Positions 34,437-42,991 are shown, numbered from the stretch's first letter. The stretch is 64,000 nucleotides of DNA from Ruminococcus sp. (GCA_015066665.1 SVNX01000010.1:1-64000), one strand, 5' to 3'. Notes: a model not told the origin generated them from the sequence alone. Made by a program: numbers and translations.

Positions 34437-35831
34437 ATGATACAAAAGAAATTGCTTGCTGCACTGACAGCAATGACATTGTCCGTTCTGCATCTGCCCC
34501 ATGTTTCCGCTTCGGCGGAGACATGGACACCGCTGACGGATACCATTGAATGGCAGCTTGCCGATGGCACGCTGACCATCCGCGGCACGGGGGAAATGCC
34601 GGATTTCTTCTGTTCTGCACACCGCATCCGGAGTGCAGAAAGAGAGTTCATTCCGTATGATACGGATCAGCTTGCCCCGTGGTACAATGCCGGCTACGAA
34701 CAGATCGAGCATATTGTGGTGGAAGATGGCATCACACGCATTTCGGAGATGGCCTTCATCGGCTGTACAAATGTCTTGTCTGCGAGTATTCCGGCATCGG
34801 TGACGACCATTTCCAATCATGCATTCAAATGCTGCTTTTCGATGCAGGAGGTCAGTTTTGCAGAGGACATCCGGCTTGATTACCTCGGCATGGACGCATT
34901 TGGATATAACTATGATCTGACGGAGATCGACCTGCCGGCGACCCTGACGGAGATGAGTGGTACAGCATTCGATTATTCCGGTCTGACCTGCCTGTATATT
35001 CCGGAAAATCTGACCACGATCAACCCTCAGCTCTTTTCCCATATGAAGAACATCACAGAATTTACGGTCGATCCCGATAATCCTGCCTATTCCTCTCTGG
35101 ACGGCGTACTCTACAACAAGGCTCGGACCATTCTCTACCGCTATCCGGCGGCACGGGAGCAGGACGCATTCTTCACGCCGGACAGCGTGCAGTTCGTGGA
35201 AGGTGCGGCATTCGCCTATACCACAGGAGTGGAAACGGTCTATTTTTCGGACAATGTACTCGGCTTTGATTCCAATCTGTTCATGTACAGCAAAAGTGCA
35301 TCGCTCGTGCGATTTCCGGAAGCACTCTGCAGCCTCCCGAATCAATGCTTCGTAGCCTGCATGTCCCTGCGCACGCTCATCCTGCCTGTGCTTCTCGAAA
35401 ATGCACAGAAGGGCTTTCTGGAAACGGAGACACTCGACATTTACTATGCCCGCACGCAGGAGGATCTTGAACAGATTGCAGGATATTCGGCGTTTATGCA
35501 AAACGGTTATACCGTGCATTACAATGCCGCCGAGGACAATCTGGTCAGTGTCGATCTGTCCGGCGACGGTGTGATCGATGCACAGGATGCCGCCATGATC
35601 CTCTCCTATGCCGCATACAGTGCCACGGGTCTTGAGGGCGGCCTGATGCTCTATCAGCACAGGTTTGCAAACGGGCTTGTTCTTGCCGCCGAACAGACAG
35701 GGGATGGGGCCGCTGCTGCGGATCTGACCGGCGATGCAGAGGTCGATGCGATGGATGCGGTACTCGTTCTGCAATATGCCGCAGCTGTCGGGGCAGGCTA
35801 TGACCAGGGATTACAGGCATTTCTCAATTAA
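34437..35831 (+). CDS. Secreted LRR-dockerin protein of the malQ-glgP run
   Basis: 464 residues from ATG 34437 (AAGGAT upstream). Signal peptide about 1-25 (HVSASAETW), a bacterial Ig- or LRR-associated start (DTIEWQLADGTLTIRGTGEMPDF), LRR_5 repeats from about 95 to 330, then a complete two-repeat dockerin (SVDLSGDGVIDAQDAAMIL and AADLTGDAEVDAMDAVLVL) near 364-455. No membrane helix, so attachment would be through a cohesin. Transcribed with alpha-glucan enzymes, 19 nt after glgP, which hints at starch- or glycogen-related surface binding; this is an inference from position. Confidence 0.83.
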   Translation: MIQKKLLAALTAMTLSVLHLPHVSASAETWTPLTDTIEWQLADGTLTIRGTGEMPDFFCSAHRIRSAEREFIPYDTDQLAPWYNAGYEQIEHIVVEDGITRISEMAFIGCTNVLSASIPASVTTISNHAFKCCFSMQEVSFAEDIRLDYLGMDAFGYNYDLTEIDLPATLTEMSGTAFDYSGLTCLYIPENLTTINPQLFSHMKNITEFTVDPDNPAYSSLDGVLYNKARTILYRYPAAREQDAFFTPDSVQFVEGAAFAYTTGVETVYFSDNVLGFDSNLFMYSKSASLVRFPEALCSLPNQCFVACMSLRTLILPVLLENAQKGFLETETLDIYYARTQEDLEQIAGYSAFMQNGYTVHYNAAEDNLVSVDLSGDGVIDAQDAAMILSYAAYSATGLEGGLMLYQHRFANGLVLAAEQTGDGAAAADLTGDAEVDAMDAVLVLQYAAAVGAGYDQGLQAFLN

Positions 35832-35839
35832 GGTGTGAT

Positions 35840-35888
35840 GACACAAAATAATACGCAGATTTCAGGCAGCCTGTCAGGCTTTGTGTCA
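35840..35888. promoter_or_regulatory. Inverted repeat upstream of nadB
   Basis: TGACACAAA (35840-35848) and TTTGTGTCA (35880-35888) form a perfect 9-bp pair around an inner AGCCTG/CAGGCT hairpin. Two more hairpins follow (CAGGGCTTCGTCCCTG and CCCTTTGCAAGGG, about 35926-35953). It could be an operator pair for a niacin-responsive repressor or a structured leader; no NAD-riboswitch core was recognised. Confidence 0.45.
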
Positions 35889-35976
35889 GCATGAACCGGA
35901 AACAACCGGCTGTAAGCCGTGAATACAGGGCTTCGTCCCTGCCCTTTGCAAGGGAAAAACAAAGGAGATGTATCCT

Positions 35977-37446
35977 ATGACAAATAATTACGATGTCATC
36001 ATTGCCGGTGCCGGTGCGGCGGGGCTCTATGCAGCCATCAATCTGCCGTCCACGGCCAGAATCCTCCTGCTCACCAAGCGTGAGCTGGGACTGTGCAACA
36101 CGGCGCTTGCACAGGGCGGCATTGCCGGCGTGTACAATTCCCCCGAAGACCGCACGTCCCTGCATGAAAATGATACCTACATTGCCGGCGGCTTCCAGAA
36201 CAACCCCGAGACCGTACATATTCTCGTGGAGGAAGCGGCGCAGGACATTGCAAAAATCATTGAACTCGGCGTGGAATTCGATAAAAAAGAGGACGGCGAC
36301 TACCACCGCACCCTTGAGGGCGGCCACAGCAGACGCCGCATCTTCCACCATAAGGACGCCACGGGTGCCGAAATCGCCCGCAAGCTCCTTGCCCATGTGC
36401 AGACCCTCCCGAATGTGGAGATCTGCGAGAACACGCTCCTGTGTGATGTCAGAAAGACCGACACCGGCTTCTCGGCCCTGACTTTGGGTGACGGCATCAT
36501 GCGCACTGTCCGGAGCCATTTCTTCATCATGGCCACCGGCGGCATCGGCCGTGTGTACGAATTCACCACAAATTCCGCCATTGCAACGGGCGACGGCATC
36601 ATGTTCGCCTATAATATGGGTGCCATGATCCGCGGACTGTCCCTCATCCAGTTCCATCCGACTGCCTTCAACAATCGCCACACCCGTGAGTGCTTCCTTA
36701 TTTCCGAGGCCGTCCGGGGCGAGGGGGCCTACCTGCTCAACTGCCACGGCGAGCGCTTCATGCAGCACTATGACGATCGTCTGGAGCTTGCCCCCCGTGA
36801 TGTGGTCTCCAATGCCATCGTGCTTGAAACCAGACGCACGGGCTCCACGGATTTCTATCTGGATATTTCCCATAAGGATGCGGATTTTATCAAAACCCGC
36901 TTCCCGATGATCTACCAGAATCTCCTTGAGCAGGGCTATGACCTCACAAAGGATCGTGTGCCGATCTACCCCTGTCAGCACTATCTGATGGGCGGCATCC
37001 ATGTCAATGCGGACGGCCGCACCAATGTGGACGGGCTGTATGCCGCAGGCGAATGCTCCCATACGGGCGTGCACGGCCACAACCGTCTTGCAAGCAATTC
37101 CCTGCTGGAGGCACTGGTATTCTCCCGCAGAGCTGCTGCGGATATCGCAAAGCGGCTTGCCGATGCACCGGATTCCCATACGCTCGTGCCCTTTGACATC
37201 GATCCGGAGGCACCCCCTGTGCCGCAGGGCATCCGCACACAGCTGCGGCATATCCTGCAGGAGAGCTATTTCGTCATCCCGAACAAGGAAAAGACCCATG
37301 AGAATTTCAGCAAGGTCTGTGCCATCCTCCGCGATCTGGAGGACGGCAATTACCTCATCAACGCCGATTATGTCGAGGCAAAGGCAACCGCAACCATGGC
37401 TTTCCTCATCCTCAATGAAGCCATGATCGAACAGAAAGGAGCATGA
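35977..37446 (+). CDS. nadB: L-aspartate oxidase
   Basis: FAD enzyme oxidising aspartate to iminoaspartate, first step of de novo NAD synthesis (EC 1.4.3.16). 489 residues from ATG 35977; AAAGGAG lies 9 nt upstream and overlaps the alternative ATG at 35968. FAD motif YDVIIAGAGAAGLYAA, then LAQGGIAG, HHKDATGAEI, ATGGIGRVYE, IQFHPTA, RGEGAYLLN, GGIHVNADGRTNVDGLYAAGE and RLASNSLLEALVF. The C-terminal helical domain is shorter than in E. coli. Overlaps the nadC region by a few bases. nadA, the usual partner, is not in the window. Confidence 0.94.
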   Translation: MTNNYDVIIAGAGAAGLYAAINLPSTARILLLTKRELGLCNTALAQGGIAGVYNSPEDRTSLHENDTYIAGGFQNNPETVHILVEEAAQDIAKIIELGVEFDKKEDGDYHRTLEGGHSRRRIFHHKDATGAEIARKLLAHVQTLPNVEICENTLLCDVRKTDTGFSALTLGDGIMRTVRSHFFIMATGGIGRVYEFTTNSAIATGDGIMFAYNMGAMIRGLSLIQFHPTAFNNRHTRECFLISEAVRGEGAYLLNCHGERFMQHYDDRLELAPRDVVSNAIVLETRRTGSTDFYLDISHKDADFIKTRFPMIYQNLLEQGYDLTKDRVPIYPCQHYLMGGIHVNADGRTNVDGLYAAGECSHTGVHGHNRLASNSLLEALVFSRRAAADIAKRLADAPDSHTLVPFDIDPEAPPVPQGIRTQLRHILQESYFVIPNKEKTHENFSKVCAILRDLEDGNYLINADYVEAKATATMAFLILNEAMIEQKGA

Positions 37447-37448
37447 TT

Positions 37449-38288
37449 ATGCAGCTTTTACAGAGTTATATCGACAGCATCATCAATACCGCCCTCGAGG
37501 AGGACATCCATTATGTGGACGTGACCACGGACTATCTTCTCCCCGATGGTCATACAAGCAGTGCATATTACATCGCCAAGGACACGGGTGTTGTCTGTGG
37601 TCTGGACATTGCAAGACGAGTGTTTGAGCTGGTCGGCGGCGGCGTGACCTTTGACGCCAAATGCAAGGACGGCGACAAGGTGAAGAAGGGCGATATCATC
37701 GCCACGATGACGGGCGATACCAAGACCCTGCTCAAGGGCGAGCGTACCGCACTGAACATCCTTCAGCATCTCTCCGGCATTGCCACCGCAACCAACCACT
37801 GCGTGGAGCTGGTGGCCGGCACGAATGCAAAGATCACCGATACAAGAAAGACCCTGCCCGGCCTGCGCAGACTCCAGAAATATGCAGTCATCGTCGGCGG
37901 CGGCAGAAATCATCGCTATAATCTCTCCGAGGGTGCCATGCTCAAGGATAACCACATCGATGTATACGGCGGCATTGTTCCCGCTGTAACGGCACTGCGT
38001 GAGAAGATCGGACATATGACCAAGATCGAAGTCGAGGTGCGCAATCTCGATGAGCTGCAGCAGGCACTGTCCGTGAACTGCGAGCTGATCATGCTCGACA
38101 ACATGAGCTGTGAGGAAATGACCAAGGCTGTGGAACTCACCGCCGGCCGTGCCATGCTGGAAGCATCGGGCAACGTGACCGAGGAGAACATCGCCGACAT
38201 CGCCAAAACCGGTGTGGATATCATTTCTCTCGGTGCACTGACGCATTCCGTGAAGTGCTTTGACATTTCCATGCGCTTTGATAAGTAA
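37449..38288 (+). CDS. nadC: Nicotinate-nucleotide pyrophosphorylase (quinolinate phosphoribosyltransferase)
   Basis: Converts quinolinate and PRPP to nicotinate mononucleotide (EC 2.4.2.19). 279 residues from ATG 37449; AAAGGAG lies 7 nt upstream, and an ATG at 37443 would be too close. Motifs: EDIHYVDVTTDYL, GERTALNILQHLSGIAT, ITDTRKTLPGLRRLQKYAV, GGGRNHRYNLSEGAMLKDNH, EVEVRNLDEL, IMLDNMS, LEASGNV and ISLGALTHS. Two bases separate the nadB stop from this start, so translation is coupled. Confidence 0.96.
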   Translation: MQLLQSYIDSIINTALEEDIHYVDVTTDYLLPDGHTSSAYYIAKDTGVVCGLDIARRVFELVGGGVTFDAKCKDGDKVKKGDIIATMTGDTKTLLKGERTALNILQHLSGIATATNHCVELVAGTNAKITDTRKTLPGLRRLQKYAVIVGGGRNHRYNLSEGAMLKDNHIDVYGGIVPAVTALREKIGHMTKIEVEVRNLDELQQALSVNCELIMLDNMSCEEMTKAVELTAGRAMLEASGNVTEENIADIAKTGVDIISLGALTHSVKCFDISMRFDK

Positions 38289-38298
38289 GGAGAACGCT

Positions 38299-38928
38299 AT
38301 GAAATTACGAAGAATGATCCTTCTGGCAGCCCTTCCGTTCTGCCTGTGCCTGACAGCCTGCGGCGGTGCGGCATCTTCCGGGGCTGACAGCAGCGCAAGC
38401 ATTGCTGAAAGCAGCAGCCCCGACAGCAGCAAGGCGGAGACATCCGCCCCTGAGAAAGCAGAAAAACCCGAAAAGATGGGCGACATTCATGTGACGATCG
38501 AGAATGTTCAGGTCACAAAGGATGACCTGAGGGAAATGCATTTCGTAGTTCCCGTACGCATCAGTCTCGAAAGCAACAGCGGCTTCAACTATTCTGAATG
38601 GGGTGCACAGGTGGATAAGCGCTGCACATTTACCGCTGACAGCACCGAAGCCGAGAGCCTGATCCTGTCCGAATATTACTCGATCAATGAGGATGAGAAA
38701 TTTGTCTGGAATGCCTGGGCAAGCGGTCAGGATTTCAAGAAAACAGGTGATATTCTGATTCTGTATATCCAGATCCCGAAGAGGAGCGAGCCGGGTGACT
38801 TCTATCCTGTCACTTATGCTGACTGGTCGCTTGGTGACAGTGCACACAAGTGGACAAGCACCGGCGGTGACTGGGTGAAGGATGATTCCGTAACCTGGAC
38901 GGACGGCGGCGTGACCATCATCGAATAA
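38299..38928 (+). CDS. Putative lipoprotein of unknown function
   Basis: 209 residues. Lipoprotein signal with lipobox CLTAC (Cys about 21), then a Ser/Ala/Asp-rich linker (about 24-55) and one compact domain (about 60-209) that I do not recognise. Its beta-rich pattern, with VQVTKDDLREMHFVVPVRIS and ILILYIQIPKRSEPGDF, resembles telokin-like or DUF4352-type extracytoplasmic beta sandwiches in a general way only. It starts 10 nt after nadC with AAGGAG upstream and ends before a strong terminator, so it shares the nadB-nadC transcript. Confidence 0.7.
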   Translation: MKLRRMILLAALPFCLCLTACGGAASSGADSSASIAESSSPDSSKAETSAPEKAEKPEKMGDIHVTIENVQVTKDDLREMHFVVPVRISLESNSGFNYSEWGAQVDKRCTFTADSTEAESLILSEYYSINEDEKFVWNAWASGQDFKKTGDILILYIQIPKRSEPGDFYPVTYADWSLGDSAHKWTSTGGDWVKDDSVTWTDGGVTIIE

Positions 38929-38931
38929 ACG

Positions 38932-38961
38932 AACGGCTTCCCGCCAAGGGAAGCCGTTTTC
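38932..38961 (+). terminator. Terminator of the nadBC operon
   Basis: AACGGCTTCCC/GGGAAGCCGTT stem, loop GCCAA, followed by TTCTG. Confidence 0.85.
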
Positions 38962-38994
38962 TGTAAATCGATCTGCTGCGGCAGAGTTTACGGT

Positions 38995-39531
38995 TTATTC
39001 AACCTGTCTGCCCAGAAACTGAGCGGCCGCATTGACAAGGCTCTTCTGCAGCTCGGAAACAGTCTGCTTTGTGCCGTTCGAGAGGAAGGTAACAGCGCCC
39101 GTCACATCCCCCGACGAGAGGATGGGCATGCAGGCAATTGCCGAATGCTCCACGCCCTCGACCGCATAAAAAGTGCGGCTGCCGTCCTCAGCGAAGAACT
39201 GTCGGCGGGATTCCATCAGCTCCTCAAGTTCCGGGGACACACGGCGTTCGTTGAATTCCTTCTTGGTCACACCTGACGTTGCCACCACATGGTCACGGTC
39301 AAAGACGACGACCGGACAGCCTGCCAGCTTGTGCATGATATCGGCCACCTGTCCGGCATTTTCGCTCATTTCCCCGATGGCGGAGTATTTCTTGAAGATC
39401 ACTTCGCCGTCATTGCTTGTGTAGATTTCAAGGGGGTCGCCCTCCCGGATACGCATGGTTCTGCGGATTTCCTTCGGAATGACCACTCTGCCGAGGTCAT
39501 CGATCCTCCTGACAATTCCAGTTGCTTTCAT
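38995..39531 (-). CDS. spoVT: Stage V sporulation protein T, AbrB-family regulator
   Basis: 178 residues beginning MKATGIVRRIDDLGRVV, nearly identical to the start of Bacillus SpoVT. The N-terminal AbrB swapped-hairpin DNA-binding domain (1-50, IPKEIRRTMRIREGDPLEIYT) is followed by a GAF-like sensor domain (about 55-178). In spore formers it tunes forespore genes. The start was set by homology at 39531; an ATG two codons upstream (39537) is also possible, with AAGGAG just before it. A forespore-type promoter sits upstream. It suggests a sporulation-capable ancestor or organism. Confidence 0.93.
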   Translation of the reverse strand: MKATGIVRRIDDLGRVVIPKEIRRTMRIREGDPLEIYTSNDGEVIFKKYSAIGEMSENAGQVADIMHKLAGCPVVVFDRDHVVATSGVTKKEFNERRVSPELEELMESRRQFFAEDGSRTFYAVEGVEHSAIACMPILSSGDVTGAVTFLSNGTKQTVSELQKSLVNAAAQFLGRQVE

Positions 39532-39566
39532 AAGCATTTTACTCCTTTTTTGCAAGATTGCAGGAA

Positions 39567-39595
39567 TAGTATTTGCTGGAATGGGAGAAATATGC
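39567..39595 (-). promoter_or_regulatory. Possible sigma-G-type promoter of spoVT
   Basis: GCATA (39591-39595) and AATACTA (39567-39573) with a 17-bp spacer, against the forespore consensus of roughly G-M-A-T-R and C-A-T-N-M-T-A. No sigma-A box is evident here. Confidence 0.35.
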
Positions 39596-39624
39596 GGATT
39601 GAAAATGGGAATTTGTGGCGGGAA

Positions 39625-39653
39625 TTGTTTTTTTCACCGGTTTGTGCTATCAT
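39625..39653 (+). promoter_or_regulatory. Promoter of the TfoX-like gene
   Basis: TTGTTT (39625-39630) and TATCAT (39648-39653), 17-bp spacer, giving a very short leader. Confidence 0.65.
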
Positions 39654-39676
39654 GAGAAAAAACAGTGAGGTGCAGT

Positions 39677-39991
39677 ATGGCTTCTACAAAAGGTTATCTT
39701 GATTATGTGCTCGAGCAGCTGTCCGGTCTGGATGAAATCACTTACAGAGCCATGATGGGCGAGTACATTCTTTACTATCGCGGCAGAATCATCGGCGGGA
39801 TCTATGATGACAGACTGCTCGTCAAGCCCGTGAAATCGGCGGCGGCTATGATGCCCGATGCCGTACATGAACTGCCCTATGAGGGCGCAAAGCCCATGCT
39901 GCTGGTGGATGCACTCGATGACAGAGCGTTTCTGACAGCACTCTTTGAGGCAATGTATCCCGAGCTGCCGACACCGAAAAAGAAGAAGTGA
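39677..39991 (+). CDS. TfoX N-terminal-domain protein
   Basis: 104 residues from ATG 39677 (GAGGTG upstream). The whole chain is a TfoX_N domain (MASTKGYLDYVLEQLSGLDE, then MMGEYILYYRGRIIGGIYDDRLLVK). The competence regulator TfoX/Sxy of Proteobacteria has the same domain plus a second one absent here. Stand-alone versions are common in Firmicutes and their role is unknown. It ends in a Lys-rich tail. Convergent with the MerR gene, with 73 nt between. Confidence 0.88.
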   Translation: MASTKGYLDYVLEQLSGLDEITYRAMMGEYILYYRGRIIGGIYDDRLLVKPVKSAAAMMPDAVHELPYEGAKPMLLVDALDDRAFLTALFEAMYPELPTPKKKK

Positions 39992-40064
39992 TACGGTTCT
40001 GATGATGGATGCAGCATCACCTGAAATCATCGGAACCCCTCGTTCCGGCGCTCTTTCTTTTGCT

Positions 40065-40799
40065 TTATCCGCAGTACGCCCGTATCGCCTCGCACATGAA
40101 CATCGCCGTGCCTGCCCCGTGTCTGTCGATGTTGTCACGGAATCGTTCATCGGCGGCATACATTTCCCCGAGCCCTGCGAGGATTTCCTTTGTGCAGGTG
40201 TAGAAATGCGCCGTGATATAGTCCTGCCACTGCGTCACAAGTGTCTGTGCAGCAGCGCTGTCAGGGGCATTGCCATTCTTCCGGCAGGATGCAAATTCTG
40301 CCATCAGTGCATCCATGCCGTCCGTGACGGAGTCCCATGTTTCCGCAGAATAGCCCTTTGTTTTCTGTTCGTGTTCCCTGTAGGCATCGGTACTGCCCCA
40401 TTTTTCTTTTGCCTCCTGTGCATAGGCGCTGCGCTGTGCATCCAGTTCATGCTTGTCAAATACGTTCATAGATATGGTTTCTCCTTTCATTGCATCGTCC
40501 AGAGCTGCAATCAGCCGTTCCAGACGTTCCTTTTTGAGTGTGAGCAGGTGCTTCTGTGCATGGAGTGCCGCCTGCTTGTCATAATCGGGTGCGGCGAGGA
40601 TCGCAGCGATGTCTTTCAGCGGAAAATCCAGCTCCCGATAGAACAGGATCTCCTGCATCCTTGCAAGGCAGTTCGCATTATACTCCCGATAGCCGTTCTG
40701 CACGTCCACGGCAGAAGGCTTCAGAAGTCCGATTTCATCATAATAATGCAGCGTGCGGACGCTCACACCCGTCATTTCTGCAAATTCCCTGATCTGCAT
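40065..40799 (-). CDS. MerR-family transcriptional activator with TipAS-type ligand domain
   Basis: 244 residues. N-terminal MerR winged helix (1-70, VSVRTLHYYDEIGLLKPSAV then NGYREYNANCLARMQEILFYRELDF), coiled-coil linker (about 75-110), and a C-terminal TipAS-like helical domain (about 120-244, with WDSVTDGMDALMAEFA) that in TipA and related proteins binds thiopeptide or other drugs. The gene starts right after its own operator-promoter, so it is probably autoregulated. No efflux pump gene adjoins it in the window, so its other targets are unknown. Confidence 0.88.
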   Translation of the reverse strand: MQIREFAEMTGVSVRTLHYYDEIGLLKPSAVDVQNGYREYNANCLARMQEILFYRELDFPLKDIAAILAAPDYDKQAALHAQKHLLTLKKERLERLIAALDDAMKGETISMNVFDKHELDAQRSAYAQEAKEKWGSTDAYREHEQKTKGYSAETWDSVTDGMDALMAEFASCRKNGNAPDSAAAQTLVTQWQDYITAHFYTCTKEILAGLGEMYAADERFRDNIDRHGAGTAMFMCEAIRAYCG

Positions 40800-40818
40800 G
40801 GTGTCACCTCCTGTAACC

Positions 40819-40849
40819 AGTATATACTATGACGTAACGTGAAAGTCAA
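40819..40849 (-). promoter_or_regulatory. Autoregulated MerR-type promoter and operator
   Basis: TTGACT (40844-40849) and TATACT (40819-40824) are 19 bp apart, the stretched spacing MerR activators need. The spacer holds the dyad ACTnnnACGT-T-ACGTnnnAGT. TATATA at a 17-bp spacing is an alternative -10. Confidence 0.75.
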
Positions 40850-40895
40850 GGGCTTTTTTCAATTTTAGCATATTTTTCTGAGAATGGCAAGCATC

Positions 40896-40924
40896 TTGTT
40901 TTTTCAGAATGGCTGTGGTATAAT
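40896..40924 (+). promoter_or_regulatory. Promoter of the twin LRR-dockerin genes
   Basis: TTGTTT (40896-40901) and TATAAT (40919-40924), 17-bp spacer. Confidence 0.8.
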
Positions 40925-40961
40925 GGATTCATTGACACATCAGAATCAGGAGGAGACCGAT

Positions 40962-41957
40962 ATGAACAGATTTTTTGCCATGCTTACCGCCTGTGCCCTT
41001 TGCCTTGCGGGCATGCAGTTTTCCACCGCGGCGGCGTCCGGTGTGGAAAACGAGAATGGATTTAATTACTGCATTGAGGATGGCACCGTCACGGTCATTG
41101 GCTACACGGGGGAGGATCCCGCCGTTGTGGTGCCGGAAACGATTGCGGGCTATCCTGTGACACGAATCGGGAACATTGCATTCCAGGAGAACCTGACGAT
41201 CACAAGTGTGGTTCTTCCCGAGACCATCGAAGCGATCGGGTTCAGTGCATTTTCCCGCTGCAAGAATCTTGAGACCATCAATTTTCCGGACCGGCTCAGA
41301 ACCATTGATGCGTATGCCTTCACCACCTGCCACAGTCTGAAGTCCATTGACCTGAATCAGGTGGAGAGCCTCGGCATGAATGCCTTCCAGCTCTGCATTG
41401 CACTGGAGGAAATCACCGTCCCCGGTACCATCAAAAACATTCCCGACCATGCCTTCCACGGCTGCCACAGTGTGACCTCGCTCACGTTTGAGGAGGGCGT
41501 GGAGACGATTGCAGAGAATGCAGCACTCAATTTGTACAGTCTCATCGAAGTGACCATACCGGAATCCGTGACCACCATCGGCGAGCATGCAGTGGGATAT
41601 ACCTATTATTCCCCTGACTATACACGCGTGAGCACGATCGTCTGCGGCAGCAGCGGATCGGCCGCCGAGCGCTATGCTTTGGACAATGGTTTCGATTTTC
41701 TGTCGGTGCCGCTGGGGCTGGGCGATCTGAACGGGGACAGCACTGCCGATGCGAATGACGCCGCCATGGTTCTTGTGGCCGCTGCCGCAAAGGGTGCGGG
41801 TGCGCCCTCGGGTCTTCTCACCGTGCAGGAAACGGCCGCCGATGCGGACAAAAGCGGTGACTACGATGCAAGCGATGCTGCCTATATTCTTGAATATGCG
41901 GCCAAGGCAGCCCTTGGCGGTATGGGAAGCTTTGAAGCGTATATGGCTGCACGATGA
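40962..41957 (+). CDS. Secreted LRR-dockerin protein, twin 1
   Basis: 331 residues from ATG 40962 (AGGAGGAGACCGAT upstream). Signal peptide about 1-25, a start segment NYCIEDGTVTVIGYTGEDPA, about seven LRR_5 repeats (IGNIAFQENLTITSVVLPET type), then a two-repeat dockerin (LGDLNGDSTADANDAAMVL and AADADKSGDYDASDAAYIL, about 248-320). No membrane helix. Its dockerin is almost identical to that of the next gene while the LRR parts differ more, which suggests duplication followed by gene conversion or strong selection for one cohesin. Confidence 0.85.
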   Translation: MNRFFAMLTACALCLAGMQFSTAAASGVENENGFNYCIEDGTVTVIGYTGEDPAVVVPETIAGYPVTRIGNIAFQENLTITSVVLPETIEAIGFSAFSRCKNLETINFPDRLRTIDAYAFTTCHSLKSIDLNQVESLGMNAFQLCIALEEITVPGTIKNIPDHAFHGCHSVTSLTFEEGVETIAENAALNLYSLIEVTIPESVTTIGEHAVGYTYYSPDYTRVSTIVCGSSGSAAERYALDNGFDFLSVPLGLGDLNGDSTADANDAAMVLVAAAAKGAGAPSGLLTVQETAADADKSGDYDASDAAYILEYAAKAALGGMGSFEAYMAAR

Positions 41958-42004
41958 GGCGGAAAGCTTCCGCAGCACGGATACAACAGAAAGGGAGAAT
42001 CTCC

Positions 42005-42991
42005 ATGAAAAGAATTGCCGCAGTCCTGACTGCATGTATATTATGCTTCGGCGGTGTCCGGCTCACTGCCGCCGCCGATGCTGTCTACAATGATTTTACC
42101 TACGTCATAAAATCGGGCACTGTCACCATTACCGGTTACACCGGAGAGGATGCTGTCGTTGTCGTTCCGGAAACGATCAACGGCGTTGCGGTGACGCACA
42201 TCGGCAGCAGTGCATTCGAGGATAATCTGACGATCACAAACGTAGTCCTGCCCGGAACCATCGAAGCGATCGAATACAAGGCATTTGCCGAATGCAAGAA
42301 TCTTGAGACCATCAATTTTCCGGATCCTCTTGAAACCATCGGCAACTACGCCTTCACGAGCTGCCTGCGTCTGCAGGCCATTGATCTCAAGCAGGTGGAA
42401 AGCATCGGCGACTGTGCATTCCAGCTTTGTATTTCATTAAAGGAGATCGTTGTGCCGGGAAGCGTTTCGTATATCCCCGACCATGCTTTTCAGGATTGCA
42501 GCGGTGTGACCACGCTGATCATTGAAGAGGGCGTTATGGAAATTTCCGAAGATGCCGCCCTCAACATGTACAACCTGAAGGAGATCACCATTCCGGCATC
42601 TGTGACCGTCATCGGGGCGCACGCACTGGGGTTCACTTATTATTATCCCGATTATACCCCTACAGCAGCAGAGATCCATGGCATGATCGGTTCGGCTGCG
42701 GAAAGCTATGCCAAAACCAACGGATTTGATTTTATACCCGGCCCGATGGCACTGGGCGATCTGAACGGGGACAGCCTTGCCGATGCAAATGACGCTGCCA
42801 TGCTTCTTGTGGCCGCTGCCGCAAAGGGCGCGGGTGCGCCCTCGGGTCTGGTTTCCGTGCAGGAAACGGCCGCCGATGCGGACAAAAGCGGTGACTATGA
42901 TGCAAGCGATGCTGCCTATATTCTGGAATATGCGGCCAAGGCAGCCCTTGGGGGCATGGGAAGTTTTGAATCCTACATGGCATCACGATGA
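42005..42991 (+). CDS. Secreted LRR-dockerin protein, twin 2
   Basis: 328 residues from ATG 42005 (AAAGGGAG upstream; the longer frame overlaps the previous gene). Same plan as twin 1: signal peptide about 1-22, DFTYVIKSGTVTITGYTGED, LRR_5 repeats, dockerin with LGDLNGDSLADANDAAMLL and AADADKSGDYDASDAAYIL, final residues GSFESYMASR. 47 nt separate the two coding regions with no terminator between, so they are one transcript. The binding target of the LRR face is unknown. Confidence 0.85.
   Translation: MKRIAAVLTACILCFGGVRLTAAADAVYNDFTYVIKSGTVTITGYTGEDAVVVVPETINGVAVTHIGSSAFEDNLTITNVVLPGTIEAIEYKAFAECKNLETINFPDPLETIGNYAFTSCLRLQAIDLKQVESIGDCAFQLCISLKEIVVPGSVSYIPDHAFQDCSGVTTLIIEEGVMEISEDAALNMYNLKEITIPASVTVIGAHALGFTYYYPDYTPTAAEIHGMIGSAAESYAKTNGFDFIPGPMALGDLNGDSLADANDAAMLLVAAAAKGAGAPSGLVSVQETAADADKSGDYDASDAAYILEYAAKAALGGMGSFESYMASR

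Noticed and set aside
31970-34651. 893-codon leftward frame opposite glgP
   Set aside because: A shadow frame of a well-conserved enzyme; no ribosome site and no recognisable domain. The same applies to the long frames opposite metG, secDF, the activase and serC/serA.
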